This document shows positions 34,611-45,110 of a stretch of 64,000 nucleotides of DNA, piece after piece; the stretch's first letter is position 1, and each line of letters begins with the position of its first letter. This DNA comes from Zea mays (taxonomy: Eukaryota > Streptophyta > Magnoliopsida > Poales > Poaceae): NCBI RefSeq assembly GCF_902167145.1, contig NC_050097.1, positions 45,492,095 through 45,556,094 on the forward strand. The letters run 5' to 3'. A program made the translations under genes and the position numbers. The notes beneath the pieces are model-generated. The model worked only from the letters and a program-made list of their open reading frames with translations, did not search any database and was not told where the DNA came from.

Positions 34611-35870
34611 GTTAATATAGCATGGTGCCAGGGAGCCCAGCCCGTCAACCAGAGTTCAAATATTTATAAGTGGCTGTATAACTGTCCATAGAGACATACG
34701 TGGTGCAGGCACGTCCAGAACTGCAGGCCTGGCTAGTTTATGATCGGCAAAACATACAGCAATGTATATGTGATGGGATATGACAAACATATCATCCACG
34801 ACAAGCTGCAAGCAAGAATAAAGGCAACAATGCGCGACAAGCTGCAGAGGGCGCGTGTACGCAGTCGCCGATCAGATACTGCAAGGATCCAGGAGGATCG
34901 GCGCTACGGATGTGGAACGCCATCGTTGTCGATGTGATTGATACGGCAGCTGCCATGGCCCATGAAAGTTACCCATCCAGTTTTGACTTCGCTGCCCAGG
35001 GATGGGACGAATCTGAATGCATGGAAATGTTTCGTTGAGCAAAATGGCAAATGGAGAAGGGACAGAGAAGTGAGAGCCACGCGGCGATGATATGATAATA
35101 AATATATACTAGTTTATTTTATCACATCAGCAGGGGACCATGCTTGATGCCGACTCAAATTCAAAGCCATGGAGTTGGGATACAGCAGCCGGCACCCCCA
35201 GGGCCGTCCGTCACTTGGCCTGATGACGTCGTAGCTAGCATAAACAAGAGGGAAAAATCTCTCAAGAAAAAGACAGGCTGCTGCAGCTAGCCTGCTGGAG
35301 AACTTATCCAGCGACAATTGTGTTAAGGTTCGCGTAAACCATTTCTGCTCCGAAATGCATAGAGACGATCATATATTATATGAAGGGCCATGGTGCGGTA
35401 CTTCATTACTCTATAGGAGGTAAGATCTTAAACAAACCTTAGCATTTAATTAATGCATGTGTGTACCATCTCTATCTCTACTCCTTTAAAGCATGAGTTT
35501 CCACCATCATGCGTCATGTGCAAAGCATGTACGTCCATTTCTCTCCGGTATATTGCTTAACAAACAAATAAGATTCCATGCAGATAATCAGGTAAGGACA
35601 ACAAAATTAGGATAAACTTCCATGCATATGATCGGATAAGGTAGCATCACCGCTACTTTAGAAGCCTTCCCCTCACCTCATTTCGATCTGGACCCAGAAA
35701 AAATATTCTATTTCTTTTTCTTCTTCCTTGACGAGTAGTGTTGCTCTAGCCAAGGCTTACTATGCAGTAACAATAGGCCAAGGCCTCCGTCCTCCCCTCT
35801 ACTGTCGCGATCATCATTCGTTTTCATGTAATCTTTATGCTCTAATTCGTAGAGCCTAAGCCGTAGTAAG
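34611..35870. other. Low-copy-looking DNA, no gene seen
   Basis: No reading frame above about 70 codons and no recognised repeat. Confidence 0.3.
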
Positions 35871-35877
35871 TTAGGCG

Positions 35878-36145
35878 TAAACTCTTGGAAGTTAGTGAAA
35901 TCGTCGGAAGTTAATCATCCCGTCAGAAGTTAAGCTCTCGGAAAAAATATGGTCGAAAGTTAGTGTAACTTCCTAGAGCCAACTGTGCCTCTCAGAAGTT
36001 AGATCGTTCACGCTGTTTAGGACCCGACCGCCGTCAGCTCGCTAACTTCCTATCGTTTATTGTATCCCCTAGGAAGTTAGTCAGCTAACTTCCTACGGCT
36101 TACTGTAGCCTCAAGGAAGTTAGCTGACTAACTTCCTATGGTTTG
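35878..36145. repeat. Cluster of GGAAGTTAG / CTAACTTCC motifs
   Basis: About twelve copies of (G)AAGTTAG or CTAACTTC(C) in both orientations, several as close palindromes (AGGAAGTTAGTCAGCTAACTTCC near 36071 and its like near 36114). The pattern resembles CACTA subterminal repeats, here of another family. No CACTA terminus was found, so this is tentative. Confidence 0.55.
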
Positions 36146-36149
36146 TCTC

Positions 36150-36330
36150 GCCTCTTTTTTTGAAACAAATGGCTAGGAGGGCTGACCTCTATATTAAAAA
36201 AAGAAGAGGGGCCACAAAGGCCAACCAGGAAGTACAACAAACAAAACAAGAACAGGGCACCTGAACCCCACAACACCAAAACACGGCCTCAAAAGGCTGA
36301 CTCACTCTCCAGAAACTAGTCTCGCTAAAT
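36150..36330. mobile_element. LINE-like 3' fragment
   Basis: TTTTTTTGAAACAAATGGCTAGGAGGGCTG followed by ATTAAAAAAAGAAGAGGGGCC matches the look of grass non-LTR element tails in inverse orientation. It is short, without reading frame; recognition is by memory only. Confidence 0.3.
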
Positions 36331-36589
36331 GTTTCGCTCCAGCCATAGTCCAAATCGAAGCCTCTAGGAAGTTAGCTAGCTCTACCACACCACATTTCAC
36401 ATATAACATCTCACATACAATCACACCATAAGAACAATAACAATGATAGCCATAATATCAACCATTTCATTACAATAACATCTCCATTTCATCACAATAA
36501 CACTTCACAACATAACAACAACATCTCATCCATAGTTACAAGACACAAAAGACTCAAGTCTCACAAAATACATCAAATGCAAGATCACT

Positions 36590-36902
36590 GCCGCAGATCA
36601 ACATCGGGGAACTGATCTCCACTGGCGAAGAGCGCATTGATAAAGTTAAAGCCATCATCTTGTTGTTGCGCCGGCTAGGTAGGTGGAGGGGTCTGATATA
36701 TCTGTACAAATGACATTCGTCGAGTTACACCGTAATATAATAACAAGTGAATGATGATGAATTTACATACTTGATGTCTGGTAGGTGGAGTTGGAGGTGG
36801 AGGTGAAGGCCAAAGAAAATGTACAGGAAGTTGAGGTGGGATGTCAGTGCCACCAGGAGTTGTATACCTTGAGCTTGTGCTAGTTGCTACAAAATTTCCC
36901 AA
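36590..36902 (-). pseudogene. CACTA-like accessory gene, 3' end fragment
   Basis: On the minus strand a Pro-rich piece (PPQLPVHFLWPSPPPPTPP, to about 36770) ends at CAA|GTATGT. After a 68-bp intron ending in TTTGTACAG (about 36703) a second piece reads IYQTPPPT, one stop, then DGFNFINALFASGDQFPD and a stop near 36587. The Pro-rich stretch followed by a short hydrophobic tail is like the last exons of the second gene of grass CACTA elements. The GGAAGTTAG cluster on its downstream side fits. Weak evidence overall. Confidence 0.35.
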
Positions 36903-38250
36903 TTCAATCGAACTTACTTGTAGGAGTGCTTACTGTTGTTGAAACTGAGCACGTGCATATATATTAATATATATATTAATAAATAATTCTTACATATTTT
37001 CTATGAAATTAATGTTTTATCTTAATCACACAAGTTTGTTGAATGGATGGGTCCATGTTTTTTTTTCAAGAGTCTGTTTCAATTTTGATCTTTTCTAAGT
37101 TGACAGCCTTCAATATGTTTTGTACAAAATATACCATGTTTTGAGAACGTGCATATATATTAATATATACATATAACCTCTAGGTGCCACCACAACTACT
37201 TCACCAAATTAAAACCTCCTGTATTTGATAGGTGATGCCCGTGGCTTTTGGATCAGGAAGCTTTGCCCATTGAATAACATCGGCTGCCATCAGCTTTCTT
37301 TATAAGCGAAGTACAATGGATGTCTTAAGTTGTGTCTTCGAGTGTGTACAGAGGGTGAATATAAAAAAACTCAAGATATGTATCTTGACGAAGACACAGT
37401 GTTTTAGCTCTATGTTCGAGACAGGAGACTAACTGATTGGTCACTTTAATTTATTGAATGCTCTGATCGGTATAATGAATATGGTAAGACATATGTTTTA
37501 GACATGCCCACTGTATTATGTTATGTTTTAGTTGTGTCTTATACTTGGAGTATCGTGCAACGGTGTCTAGGTTGTACATGCCCTAAGGAATCTTGATACG
37601 CATGGTCAAACTTTCTTTCTTTTCTAGTGTTGGATATACAGCTGCCCGCTCTCGCTCATCCATATGTACTGCTCCTACATCTTTTTGGTTCACTCAATCA
37701 CTCCGACCCCGCTAGTGTGTCCCTTCTTAAAGGATGCAGACTTAGGTATATTGTTCAATGGATGTACTCCGTAGTAAATTACAATTCCAATCCAACTAGC
37801 TGGCTACAGATTTTGCTTTTCAGACATAAGCCTAGCTAAGCTTGGAGTACAGGGGTATCTTTTGGGGAGTAAAATAGAGCAGCACGATGGAAGAGCTACC
37901 TGTTATACACCCTCATAGGCAAGCACATATATTTATGACTGACATAAAAAAACGATGCACAAAAAATGCAATTTTATTGCTAATGGGCCATGGAAAGAGT
38001 TTATTGGGCACAAATTTTGTGGATTTGAATCCAGCCTGCTAACATTTCTTTTTTATCGTACTAGTTTACTTACAGGAAAAAACTAAAGAACAGTGACCTG
38101 CACTCCTGCAGACAGAGTTTAATTTAATTTAATGCCATGATCCTGTTCATCGTCAGGCTGTGATGGCCCTCTTGCACAGAAACAAACAGGAATTAATGCA
38201 ATCAACCGTTCTTAAACGAAACAAGCCCCCAGGTGGCATGGCGTCATTTT
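36903..38250. other. AT-rich DNA with possible MITE ends
   Basis: No gene seen. The stretch 37310-37590 may be a MITE: its right end reversed starts GGGCATGTACAACCTAGACACC, a common MITE terminus, but the left end is uncertain. Confidence 0.3.
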
Positions 38251-38261
38251 AGCTAAAGATT

Positions 38262-38340
38262 CTTCCATTGGGATGCAGAAAAAGGCTACGACAAAGTTCG
38301 CATGGCTGCAGTTTTCTGTGCAGTATAAGAAAGGGTCTAA
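38262..38340 (+). pseudogene. Gypsy pol relic, left half (end of RNase H)
   Basis: Reads MQKKATTKFAWLQFSVQYKKGS in frame up to the PIF/Harbinger insertion, matching the end of gypsy RNase H. The frame continues without change on the other side of the insertion at 44243 (NKAIDALSRV), where ADALSR is the usual motif. Confidence 0.75.
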
Positions 38341-38868
38341 GACTGTCTTCAGTGGTTCCCCCTAAATTTCTCTCCCTATATCCCACTCACGTGCCACGTC
38401 AGCGTTCTCTCTCCCCCTATATCTCCACGCTCTACAGTGGTTCCCCCTATATCAATCCTCTATACCCCACAACAACAATATTATATACTTTTACCATCAA
38501 CTAACTCAACTACCATCCAATATTAATTTTATTTTTATTTCTTATTTGCACAGTACACGGGCGTAACATGGACCAAAATTAATTAACAAACTTCATAATT
38601 AGTATTAATACGTTAGTATAAATACGGTCGAATTTTTTTTTAAAAAAAAATAGAAATTCGCATTCTTCTCGTACACGACACGAGTGGCTTCCACCACACG
38701 ACTGGCTTCTACGGCAAGGCACGACCCTCTGGCTTCCTTCACACACCGAAGCCATGTATAAATAAGCTACCCCTGCGGGCATGCTCTACTCAACTGCACA
38801 GTCGTCTCTTCTGTATCATCCGTCAGTCCATCCAAAGTACGTAGTACGTAGTCTTAGTTGAGCTCGTC

Positions 38869-40309
38869 ATGGACTCATTGCGAAGCCTAGTGTTATCTTC
38901 GTCATCCGATGATTCGGACGATGAGATCGATAACTTGTTGCTTTGGCAACATGTTGACCACCTTGTACTCGGAGACACGAGCACGCGTCGTAGGCGCTCC
39001 TCATTGCCTCGCTGTGTTATCCATAGGGACCACGCTGCTGGAGAAAATCTGATCAAGCACCACTACTTCGGACCTAATCCAGTGTATCCATCCCATGTAT
39101 TTCGTCGAAGGTACGTTTCCTAATTAATGTTTTTACTTTGATTTGGAGCTTCATATTCTTATTTTTTGCGTTGTTTTCGATTTTAGGTTTCGGATGCAAC
39201 GTCCTTTGTTTCTACGTATCCTTCGTGCCGTTCAACGAGAAGACGATTACTTCACAGTAAGATGTGATGCAACTGGTTTAGCAGGTCTTGGTCCATTGCA
39301 AAAAGTTTGTGCTGCTTTGCGTATCCTTGCGTACGGGTTACCAAGCGATGCGGTCGATGAGTACATACAGATTTGACAGACTACGGCTAGGGACTGCCTT
39401 ATCCGTTTCTGTCGCGCAATCATATCTTCCTTTAGCGAACGATACCTCCGTATCCCAAACCACGACGACATTGCTCGCATACTTAGTGTTAACGCGGACA
39501 GGGGGTTTCCGGGTATGCTAGGCTCCATCGACTGTATGCATTGGGAATGGCGCAACTGTCCTACTGCATGGCGCGGACAGTTTTGTGGGCGCAATTCGAG
39601 GCCAACAATGATACTAGAGGCAGTCGCAGGGTATGACCTGTGGATTTGGCATGCCTTCTTTGGAATGCCTGGTACTAACAATGATCTCAACGTCCTTCAT
39701 CGATCACCAGTGTTTGATCCGTTACGTAATGGGACGATGCCACCAGTGCACTTCAGTATTAATGGTACCACGTACAAATTCGGATACTACTTAGCCGATG
39801 GTATATATCCCAATTGGCCTACCTTTGTAAAAGCAATTCGTCACGCTTTTGAGGAAAAAAAGGTTCGCTTCACAACCAAGCAGGAGACTTGTCGAAAGGA
39901 CATAGAGCGAGCATTTGGAGTTTTGCAGGCGAGGTGGGCAGTTCTACGTGGGCCTGCTTATGGTTGGGATCGTAATCACCTCGCAGAGATGATGACTGCT
40001 TGTATTATTATGCACAACATGATTGTCGAGGACGAAGGTGATGGTGCAGCAAATCTGGATTTCGTTGGCCCCACAGGTCCCCCTGAAGTTTGTAACAATA
40101 TTCCTGAGGTCCGCAACGAGTGGCTAAACAATCGTATCCGTTCTGAATTACCCAATGACCCCGAGCAGGACATCACATCTCAGACCACATACTTGTCTTT
40201 GCAGCAAAATCTGATAGAACACCTTTGGGCACGTCGAGGGTCGATGGTTGAAGGTCTTCATCAGTATTCTGTGGTTCAACAATGTTGTTATATTTCATTT
40301 GTGAACTAA
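38869..40309 (+). pseudogene. PIF/Harbinger DDE transposase with one internal stop
   Basis: Exon 1 (38869-39110) has an acidic Ser-rich start, MDSLRSLVLSSSSDDSDDE. The intron runs GTACGT...TTTTAG. Exon 2 (39187-40309) continues in frame, RRRFRMQRPLFLRI, through the helix-turn-helix-like part. The DDE catalytic residues are all present: D in GSIDCMHWEW, D in GMPGTNNDLNVL and E in DIERAFGVLQARW. Total length is 454 codons. The single defect is TGA at 39374-39376, just before QTTARDCLIRFCRAI, upstream of the catalytic core. A shortened product from ATG 39515 would keep the triad but lose the DNA-binding part. The family needs its Myb-like partner for nuclear import and activity; that partner is encoded at 40762-42020. 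Confidence 0.9.
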
Positions 40310-40761
40310 GTAAAAGTAGTTGTAGCAATGGAAGTCTTGTATCTTGGGCGTCAGTGTAGAAGTCATGGGAACTGTCCTGTGTAATGCATCTGCTACAAAT
40401 AATTTGCATATGTTGCCAAACGTTTAGTCATGTATGACAACAACGTTATTATGAATATCAATATTATTACAATAAACAATGTTGAAAAACCATGCTCATG
40501 TTCTCAAACTAGTAAGGAAATGTTCAGACTACTCGAAATTGTATAAAGTGCAAACACACATGACCAGGGTACGCCGATACAAAGGTGAGCAACACCTTTT
40601 CAAATAAATAAGTACTCTTCAGATAGGATTGTTGATGAAAAAATCAATTAAACCTTTTCTCCTCGCCATGTATACAGCTCTCAACTCTTCTGGTAAAGCA
40701 TCCATATCCATGGCATAAAGTTTGTTCAGCTCTTCATCCTTTTGCTTCCTATCTTCCATCA
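40310..40761. other. Convergent 3' ends of the two transposon genes
   Basis: The stretch 40620-40761 still encodes, on the minus strand and out of frame, the C-terminal end of the Myb-like protein (LYAMDMDALPEELRAVY, ending FFINNPI). The rest is AT-rich 3' flank. Confidence 0.6.
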
Positions 40762-42020
40762 TCAATTTTTTTCCTGCACTTCTATTTCCTTGGACTGAAC
40801 CTCCAACTTCTTCAGTTCAACTTCCTTCATGAACTCAATGTTCTGTTGTTTCAGGTCTGATTTTTCTTCACTTTGCTTCAATCTTGCTATTTGAATGTCA
40901 TGGATTCTTGACAGGTAGTCAGTAGATTGGGATGAACTGGACATTGACTTCTTCCTTGATGCTTTTGTCGAGTCACGTCCTAATGGTCTCTTCCCTTTTG
41001 AACCACCTTCATCAGAGTGTACTTCATTAACTGAACCTGTAGGTGTAAGACTACGTACTGGCTCGGTCCCCGCATTGCCTCTCCAGGGGCTGCCATGAAC
41101 CATGGCATCCCATTTGGGTTCGTTTTTCAGGCGCGTCCAGCAGTGCATGAAATGGAATGGCTTTTTATGTGATGTTGCATACAAAGTTGCAGCTTTCGAA
41201 GTCTACACAAGATGTATTACCACTTGTCAGTGCAAGAATAACATTCCGTTCACATCAACCATGACCATACATAAAGTATTACAAATGAATATAAGTGTAC
41301 CTTGTCGTTATCTGTGAGGCCACTTTGGTTTTCCCTGAGGACTCTTGCGTAGAATCCGGTAAATTTGCCTGTTTCAGCTCTTATTTTGTCCCACCTGCTG
41401 CTGAGAGCCCTATTAAGTCTCAATGGAAACTCACCTCTAAGTTCATTGTACCTTTTCTCTATTCTAGCCCACAAACCCTCCTTCCTCTGCCCTGTGCTAA
41501 TCACTGGGTCACTACTAATCTCTAACCATGTTTTGCAAAGCAACAGGTCTTCATCAGGTTTGAAGTTTTGTTCCTTCGTCCTCCTAAATGTCCCTGGTGT
41601 ATCTGACGGCTTGGTAGGGCTATTAACTTCCTGGACGCTGTGTTCTGCTTCGGATTCTAAGGTTATAGGGTCAGTCTGGTTGGGAACATTGGTGGACACC
41701 GGTGGACATGGAATGGGTGGTACCAATTGTGGTTGACCGAAACATGTTTGTGTAGGAGGACCCCCAGGAGTTGTCATACCAAAATATGGGTTCCATGGAG
41801 TACGAAAGGTATATGCAGATGGGTCATTAGGTCCCTGGGACCAGGTAGGATTGGTCATATGGGAATTTGAAGGAGTTGTAAATGTTGAAGCCTGTGTTGG
41901 GTCCAACCCTTGGGGCTGCCACATCTGAGGATCCCACATGGGTGGGGGGAAAATTTGGTTACCTGTATTGGGGCTGGCAGCAGGTGGTCGAAAAGGTGTG
42001 TTTGTGTTGTTGTCAGCCAT
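40762..42020 (-). CDS. PIF/Harbinger Myb/SANT-like accessory protein, frameshifted near its end
   Basis: Exon 1 (42020-41301) codes a Pro/Gln/Asn-rich N-terminus, then a trihelix/Myb-like domain around residues 150-238 (FKPDEDLLLCKTWLEIS, W..I..RYNE, SSRWDKI). Exon 2 (41202-40762) adds SHKKPFHFMHCWTRLKNEPKW, characteristic of plant Myb-like/NAM-associated ORF1 proteins of PIF/Pong elements, and a Lys/Glu-rich coiled coil. Splice sites are AAG|GTACAC and TTGTGTAG|ACT, phase 0, giving 386 aa. A run of seven A (minus strand, just before the stop at 40762) appears to have lost one A: one more would restore about 47 further residues that are still readable downstream. The protein binds element ends and guides the transposase to the nucleus in studied relatives (established for the family). 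Confidence 0.85.
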
Positions 42021-42238
42021 TCTGGAATGAAATACATAAATACATTAAGTTGGACAACACATAACAAACTTGAACTGTATACGTCAGACTTGAAAGCATT
42101 GCAAATCAGCTTCATAGAATATGAACAAAAGGATGAAGCATTGCAAATAAGTTTAATACAAAAGGATAAAGCATCCCACAACAGGTTCGTACATAAGTAA
42201 GATAAGCTTCAACCGTTCGTACATCGGTTACGCATGCA

Positions 42239-42691
42239 TCAAACAGATAACACAGAAGTTCCTACTTTATTTGGATGCATTAGTACCACTACGACCAGGT
42301 TGTACGTACCACTATTACAGGTTCCAAATGCTATACCTAGTGGACCTGTCGGAGTCGTAGGAGTCATTGTCACTGGCCTCATACAATTCTGGTGAGGATG
42401 GGGGGTGAAAGTTATTTGTCTAGGCACTGGCTTGGCATCCTGAGCAAGGTTAATTTGTTCCTCCATCCTCTCCTTCTCTGGGTCAGACCTTGCTTTGCTC
42501 TCAATTGCATCCTGCTCCATCAGGTCTACCTCCTTTCGAATAGCAAGTAGAGCATTCAGAAGGTAATGCTCGTCACCCAAATGACGGAAAGCCTCTTCTA
42601 AAAAGGTCCTAATATTGACTGCACGACTTTCCACTGAGGATGCAAGATTGAGGACCAAGTTTTGCACCACTTTGGCATCATGGCTGCTCAT
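42239..42691 (-). CDS. Hypothetical third ORF of the PIF/Harbinger element
   Basis: 150 aa from ATG 42691 (MSSHDAKVVQNLVLNLASSV). The first 100 residues are predicted alpha-helical and charged (FLEEAFRHLGDEHYLLNALL, KARSDPEKERMEEQINLAQD), followed by a Pro/Thr-rich part. No family recognised. It lies just upstream of the Myb-like gene on the same strand and could be an upstream exon of that transcript: GTACGT at about 42300 and TTCCAG just before the Myb ATG are usable splice sites, though this join is not in the Myb frame. Confidence 0.4.
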   Translation of the reverse strand: MSSHDAKVVQNLVLNLASSVESRAVNIRTFLEEAFRHLGDEHYLLNALLAIRKEVDLMEQDAIESKARSDPEKERMEEQINLAQDAKPVPRQITFTPHPHQNCMRPVTMTPTTPTGPLGIAFGTCNSGTYNLVVVVLMHPNKVGTSVLSV

Positions 42692-43616
42692 CTTGATTTG
42701 AATCCTCAAGCAGTTGCTCTTTGGCTAGACAAGGTGCATAGATGAAAAAATTAGGGGCAGTTCCGTTACTATTTGGGTAAATTGAAGTGTTAATGTCAGT
42801 TAGGAAACAAATGTTGCTAGCAATGTAATAAACAAATGTGGCAAAGTTATAAACCAAAATGTTGTTGCAATTTACCAACAATTGTTGGTTGCAATGTCTA
42901 TGCACTGTAAATTATTTGATCACAGTATCCATGCCTGGGTGAATTTGTTCTTGGCTTGTAATAATATGAACTTGCACAACAAACATGGGAGCACAGACAT
43001 CAGACATGGACAGTACACTTAAGAAGTTCATTATAAACAAATAACTAAAGCAAAAAAGGATTTAGAACCTCAGTTAGTTGAAGTGGACGTCAAATAATGA
43101 AATTAATATTTGAAGCTGCATAATAAGTGAAGGTTTTGTTAGTTGCATGCATTGCTTAGTCATGTAAGTAAAGTCTACTCGAAATTGTATGTTAACTAAG
43201 TGGAATTCATAAACAGAGTAACTTACTACAATGCAAAGAAAGGGATATGCAACAAACAAAGGGGTTGTGTTGAGGAATTGAACGGTAATTCATACTTAGT
43301 TGTTCGCATTCGAATATGAACATTCATTTGTGTACCAGCAAGACTGACCAATCAACATACAACTGAAATGAGCGCAAATTATTTGAGCTGTTAGACTTAG
43401 GTGGATACACAATAATGAGCACGCCACGATGACGAGTATGAAAATCACAGCCGAGTCTTCGTGTTCTATCGTATGCTCGCAAACTAAAAGCCTTGGACAT
43501 GGTGTAGAAGATAACGACGGATCAGTTAAGCGTAAAGGCCTAACAATAGGCGATGTGGACAACCCGGAAACCCTAACTGGGCAAATCGCCATGAACAAAT
43601 GAATCCATCTAGTTAA

Positions 43617-44102
43617 TCAAGTGAAGTACATGTAAACGCTACGGTTTAACGAACGGAGATGTTTTTGGGACACGGATTGAATCCCACATGAAAAACTTCG
43701 AGCAGAGAAAGGGGCGTACCTTCCACGTCGAAGCTCGAAAGACGCAGATCTGCTGAGCGTCGATCTGTCGCCGGTTGGATTATATCGCGTTGACGTGAAC
43801 CCCGCAGACGAAGAACTGGCGGAAATAGACGACCGACGGTGGCGTCTTCGCACGGATCGACCGGGTCGCCGCTCCGCGAAGCTGCTCAGTGGATCCGCGT
43901 GGACGACGGCGTCTGCTGGTCGCCGCCCGGAGCAAGGAAAATGAATCGCGGCCGAGGGCGGATCCACGGCAAAGTTCTCCGCCGGTGGTGCGGTCTCCGT
44001 ACACTCGCCTGGAGCTCCATGCACGGAGTATTCTGAGCACGCGGGCTTGTCTGGGAAGCTAGCAGCCGGAGGGGACGCGAGCGCCGTAGCGTGCCCATCC
44101 AT
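43617..44102 (-). CDS. Hypothetical ORF or first exon near the right TIR of the PIF/Harbinger element
   Basis: 161 codons from ATG 44102, GC-rich, Ser/Arg/Pro-rich (GRSVRRRHRRSSISASSSSA). A good splice donor, GGAAG|GTACGC, sits near 43717, so the coding part may end there at about 128 aa and continue in exons further left. GC content is clearly higher than in the rest of the transposon, which may mean a captured host exon or simply a GC-rich first exon. The leader begins almost within the right terminal inverted repeat. Product unknown. Confidence 0.35.
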   Translation of the reverse strand: MDGHATALASPPAASFPDKPACSEYSVHGAPGECTETAPPAENFAVDPPSAAIHFPCSGRRPADAVVHADPLSSFAERRPGRSVRRRHRRSSISASSSSAGFTSTRYNPTGDRSTLSRSASFELRRGRYAPFSARSFSCGIQSVSQKHLRSLNRSVYMYFT

Positions 44103-44242
44103 TTAGCGGGAGAGAGAACAAATCGTGAGGGGAGAGGAGGAGGAAGAGGGATGCGCTGAAGGTGAAGGGGATGTACTGTAGCCCCTATATGGGCTACAGT
44201 TATAGGGGAGGGGGGTGGTAGCGGTGTCCGTTGAACACAGTC

Positions 44243-45110
44243 TAAGAATAAAGCAATTGATGCTCTCTCTAGAGTGGCTCACCAGTTGGAGTTCTCTGCC
44301 ATCTCTGTTGTTACTCCTGTGTGGCTTTAGGAAGTAGCCAATCCTTATGAGTTAGATCCTCAAGCTCAAAGTTTGTTGACTAAACTGGCTATATTGAGCC
44401 CTAACTAGCAAGGGTTCTCTCTGAATAATGGATTGATTTACAAGAATAACAGTTTGGTTGTTGGTCAAAATGTGGGATTACACACCAAGTTGATTTTAGC
44501 TTTTCACTCTTCACCTTTGAGAGGTCATTCAGGAATACATGCCACATATCATAGGGTGAAGAAACTGTTTCATTGGAGTGGAATGAAATCCGATGTAGCG
44601 CAGCTTGTGAAATAGTGCCAAGTTTGTCAACAAGCAAAACATGAACAATGCAAATATCTAGGGCTACTTCAACCCTTGCCCATTCCTCAGAGTTGCTGTC
44701 AAGAATTGTCCATGAATTTCATTTAGGGTTTGCCTAAGTCAAATGGATATTCCGTGATTTTTGTGGTAGTGGATCGTTTGACTAAATATGCACACTTCAT
44801 ACCTGTTAAACATCATTTCAAAGCTCAACATATAGCTCATCTGTTTTTTCCCAAGTGGTGAAGCTTCATGGGTTCCCTACATCTATAGTGTCAGATAGAG
44901 ACAAAGTGTTTACAAGCATTTTTTGCAAGAGCTACTCAAACTTTTTGGGACTAAGCTCCACCTCGGTTCTGCTTATCACCCCCAAACATATGGTCAAACG
45001 GAACATATCAACCAACGTTTGGAGATTTTTTTGAGGTGTGTTGTTCATAATTCTCCCTCTCAGTGGTCCAAATGGTATCGAGATTCTCTTCAACTAGGTT
45101 AGGGTTTCCT
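44243..45110 (+). pseudogene. Gypsy pol relic, right half (integrase)
   Basis: Continues from 38340. Readable parts are the end of RNase H (KAIDALSR), the H-H-C-C zinc-binding domain (HSSPLRGHSGIHATYHR ... CQVCQQAKHE, 44508-44645), and the integrase core with GLPKSNGYSVIFVVVDRL (near 44730), SIVSDRDKVF (near 44885) and AYHPQT.GQTEHINQ (near 44970). The first catalytic Asp position reads N (SMNFI then a stop). Several stops and at least three frameshifts. It breaks off near 45110 after SQWSKWYRD. The protein would insert element DNA into the genome; this copy is dead. Confidence 0.85.

Larger units (their letters stand above)
38341..44242 (+). mobile_element. PIF/Harbinger DNA transposon, 5.9 kb, TSD TAA
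   Basis: Left end GACTGTCTTCAGTGG; the right end reversed is GACTGTGTTCAACGG. TAA flanks both sides (38338-38340 and 44243-44245), the usual 3-bp duplication. Inside are a plus-strand DDE transposase, a convergent minus-strand Myb-like gene and further minus-strand ORFs near the right end. It interrupts a gypsy pol relic at a single base position. Each main gene carries one visible lesion, so the element died recently. Confidence 0.9.

Noticed and set aside
43839..44098. Alternative frames over the GC-rich end of the PIF/Harbinger element
   Set aside because: Overlap the 43617-44102 frame in other phases without start context or splice sites as good.
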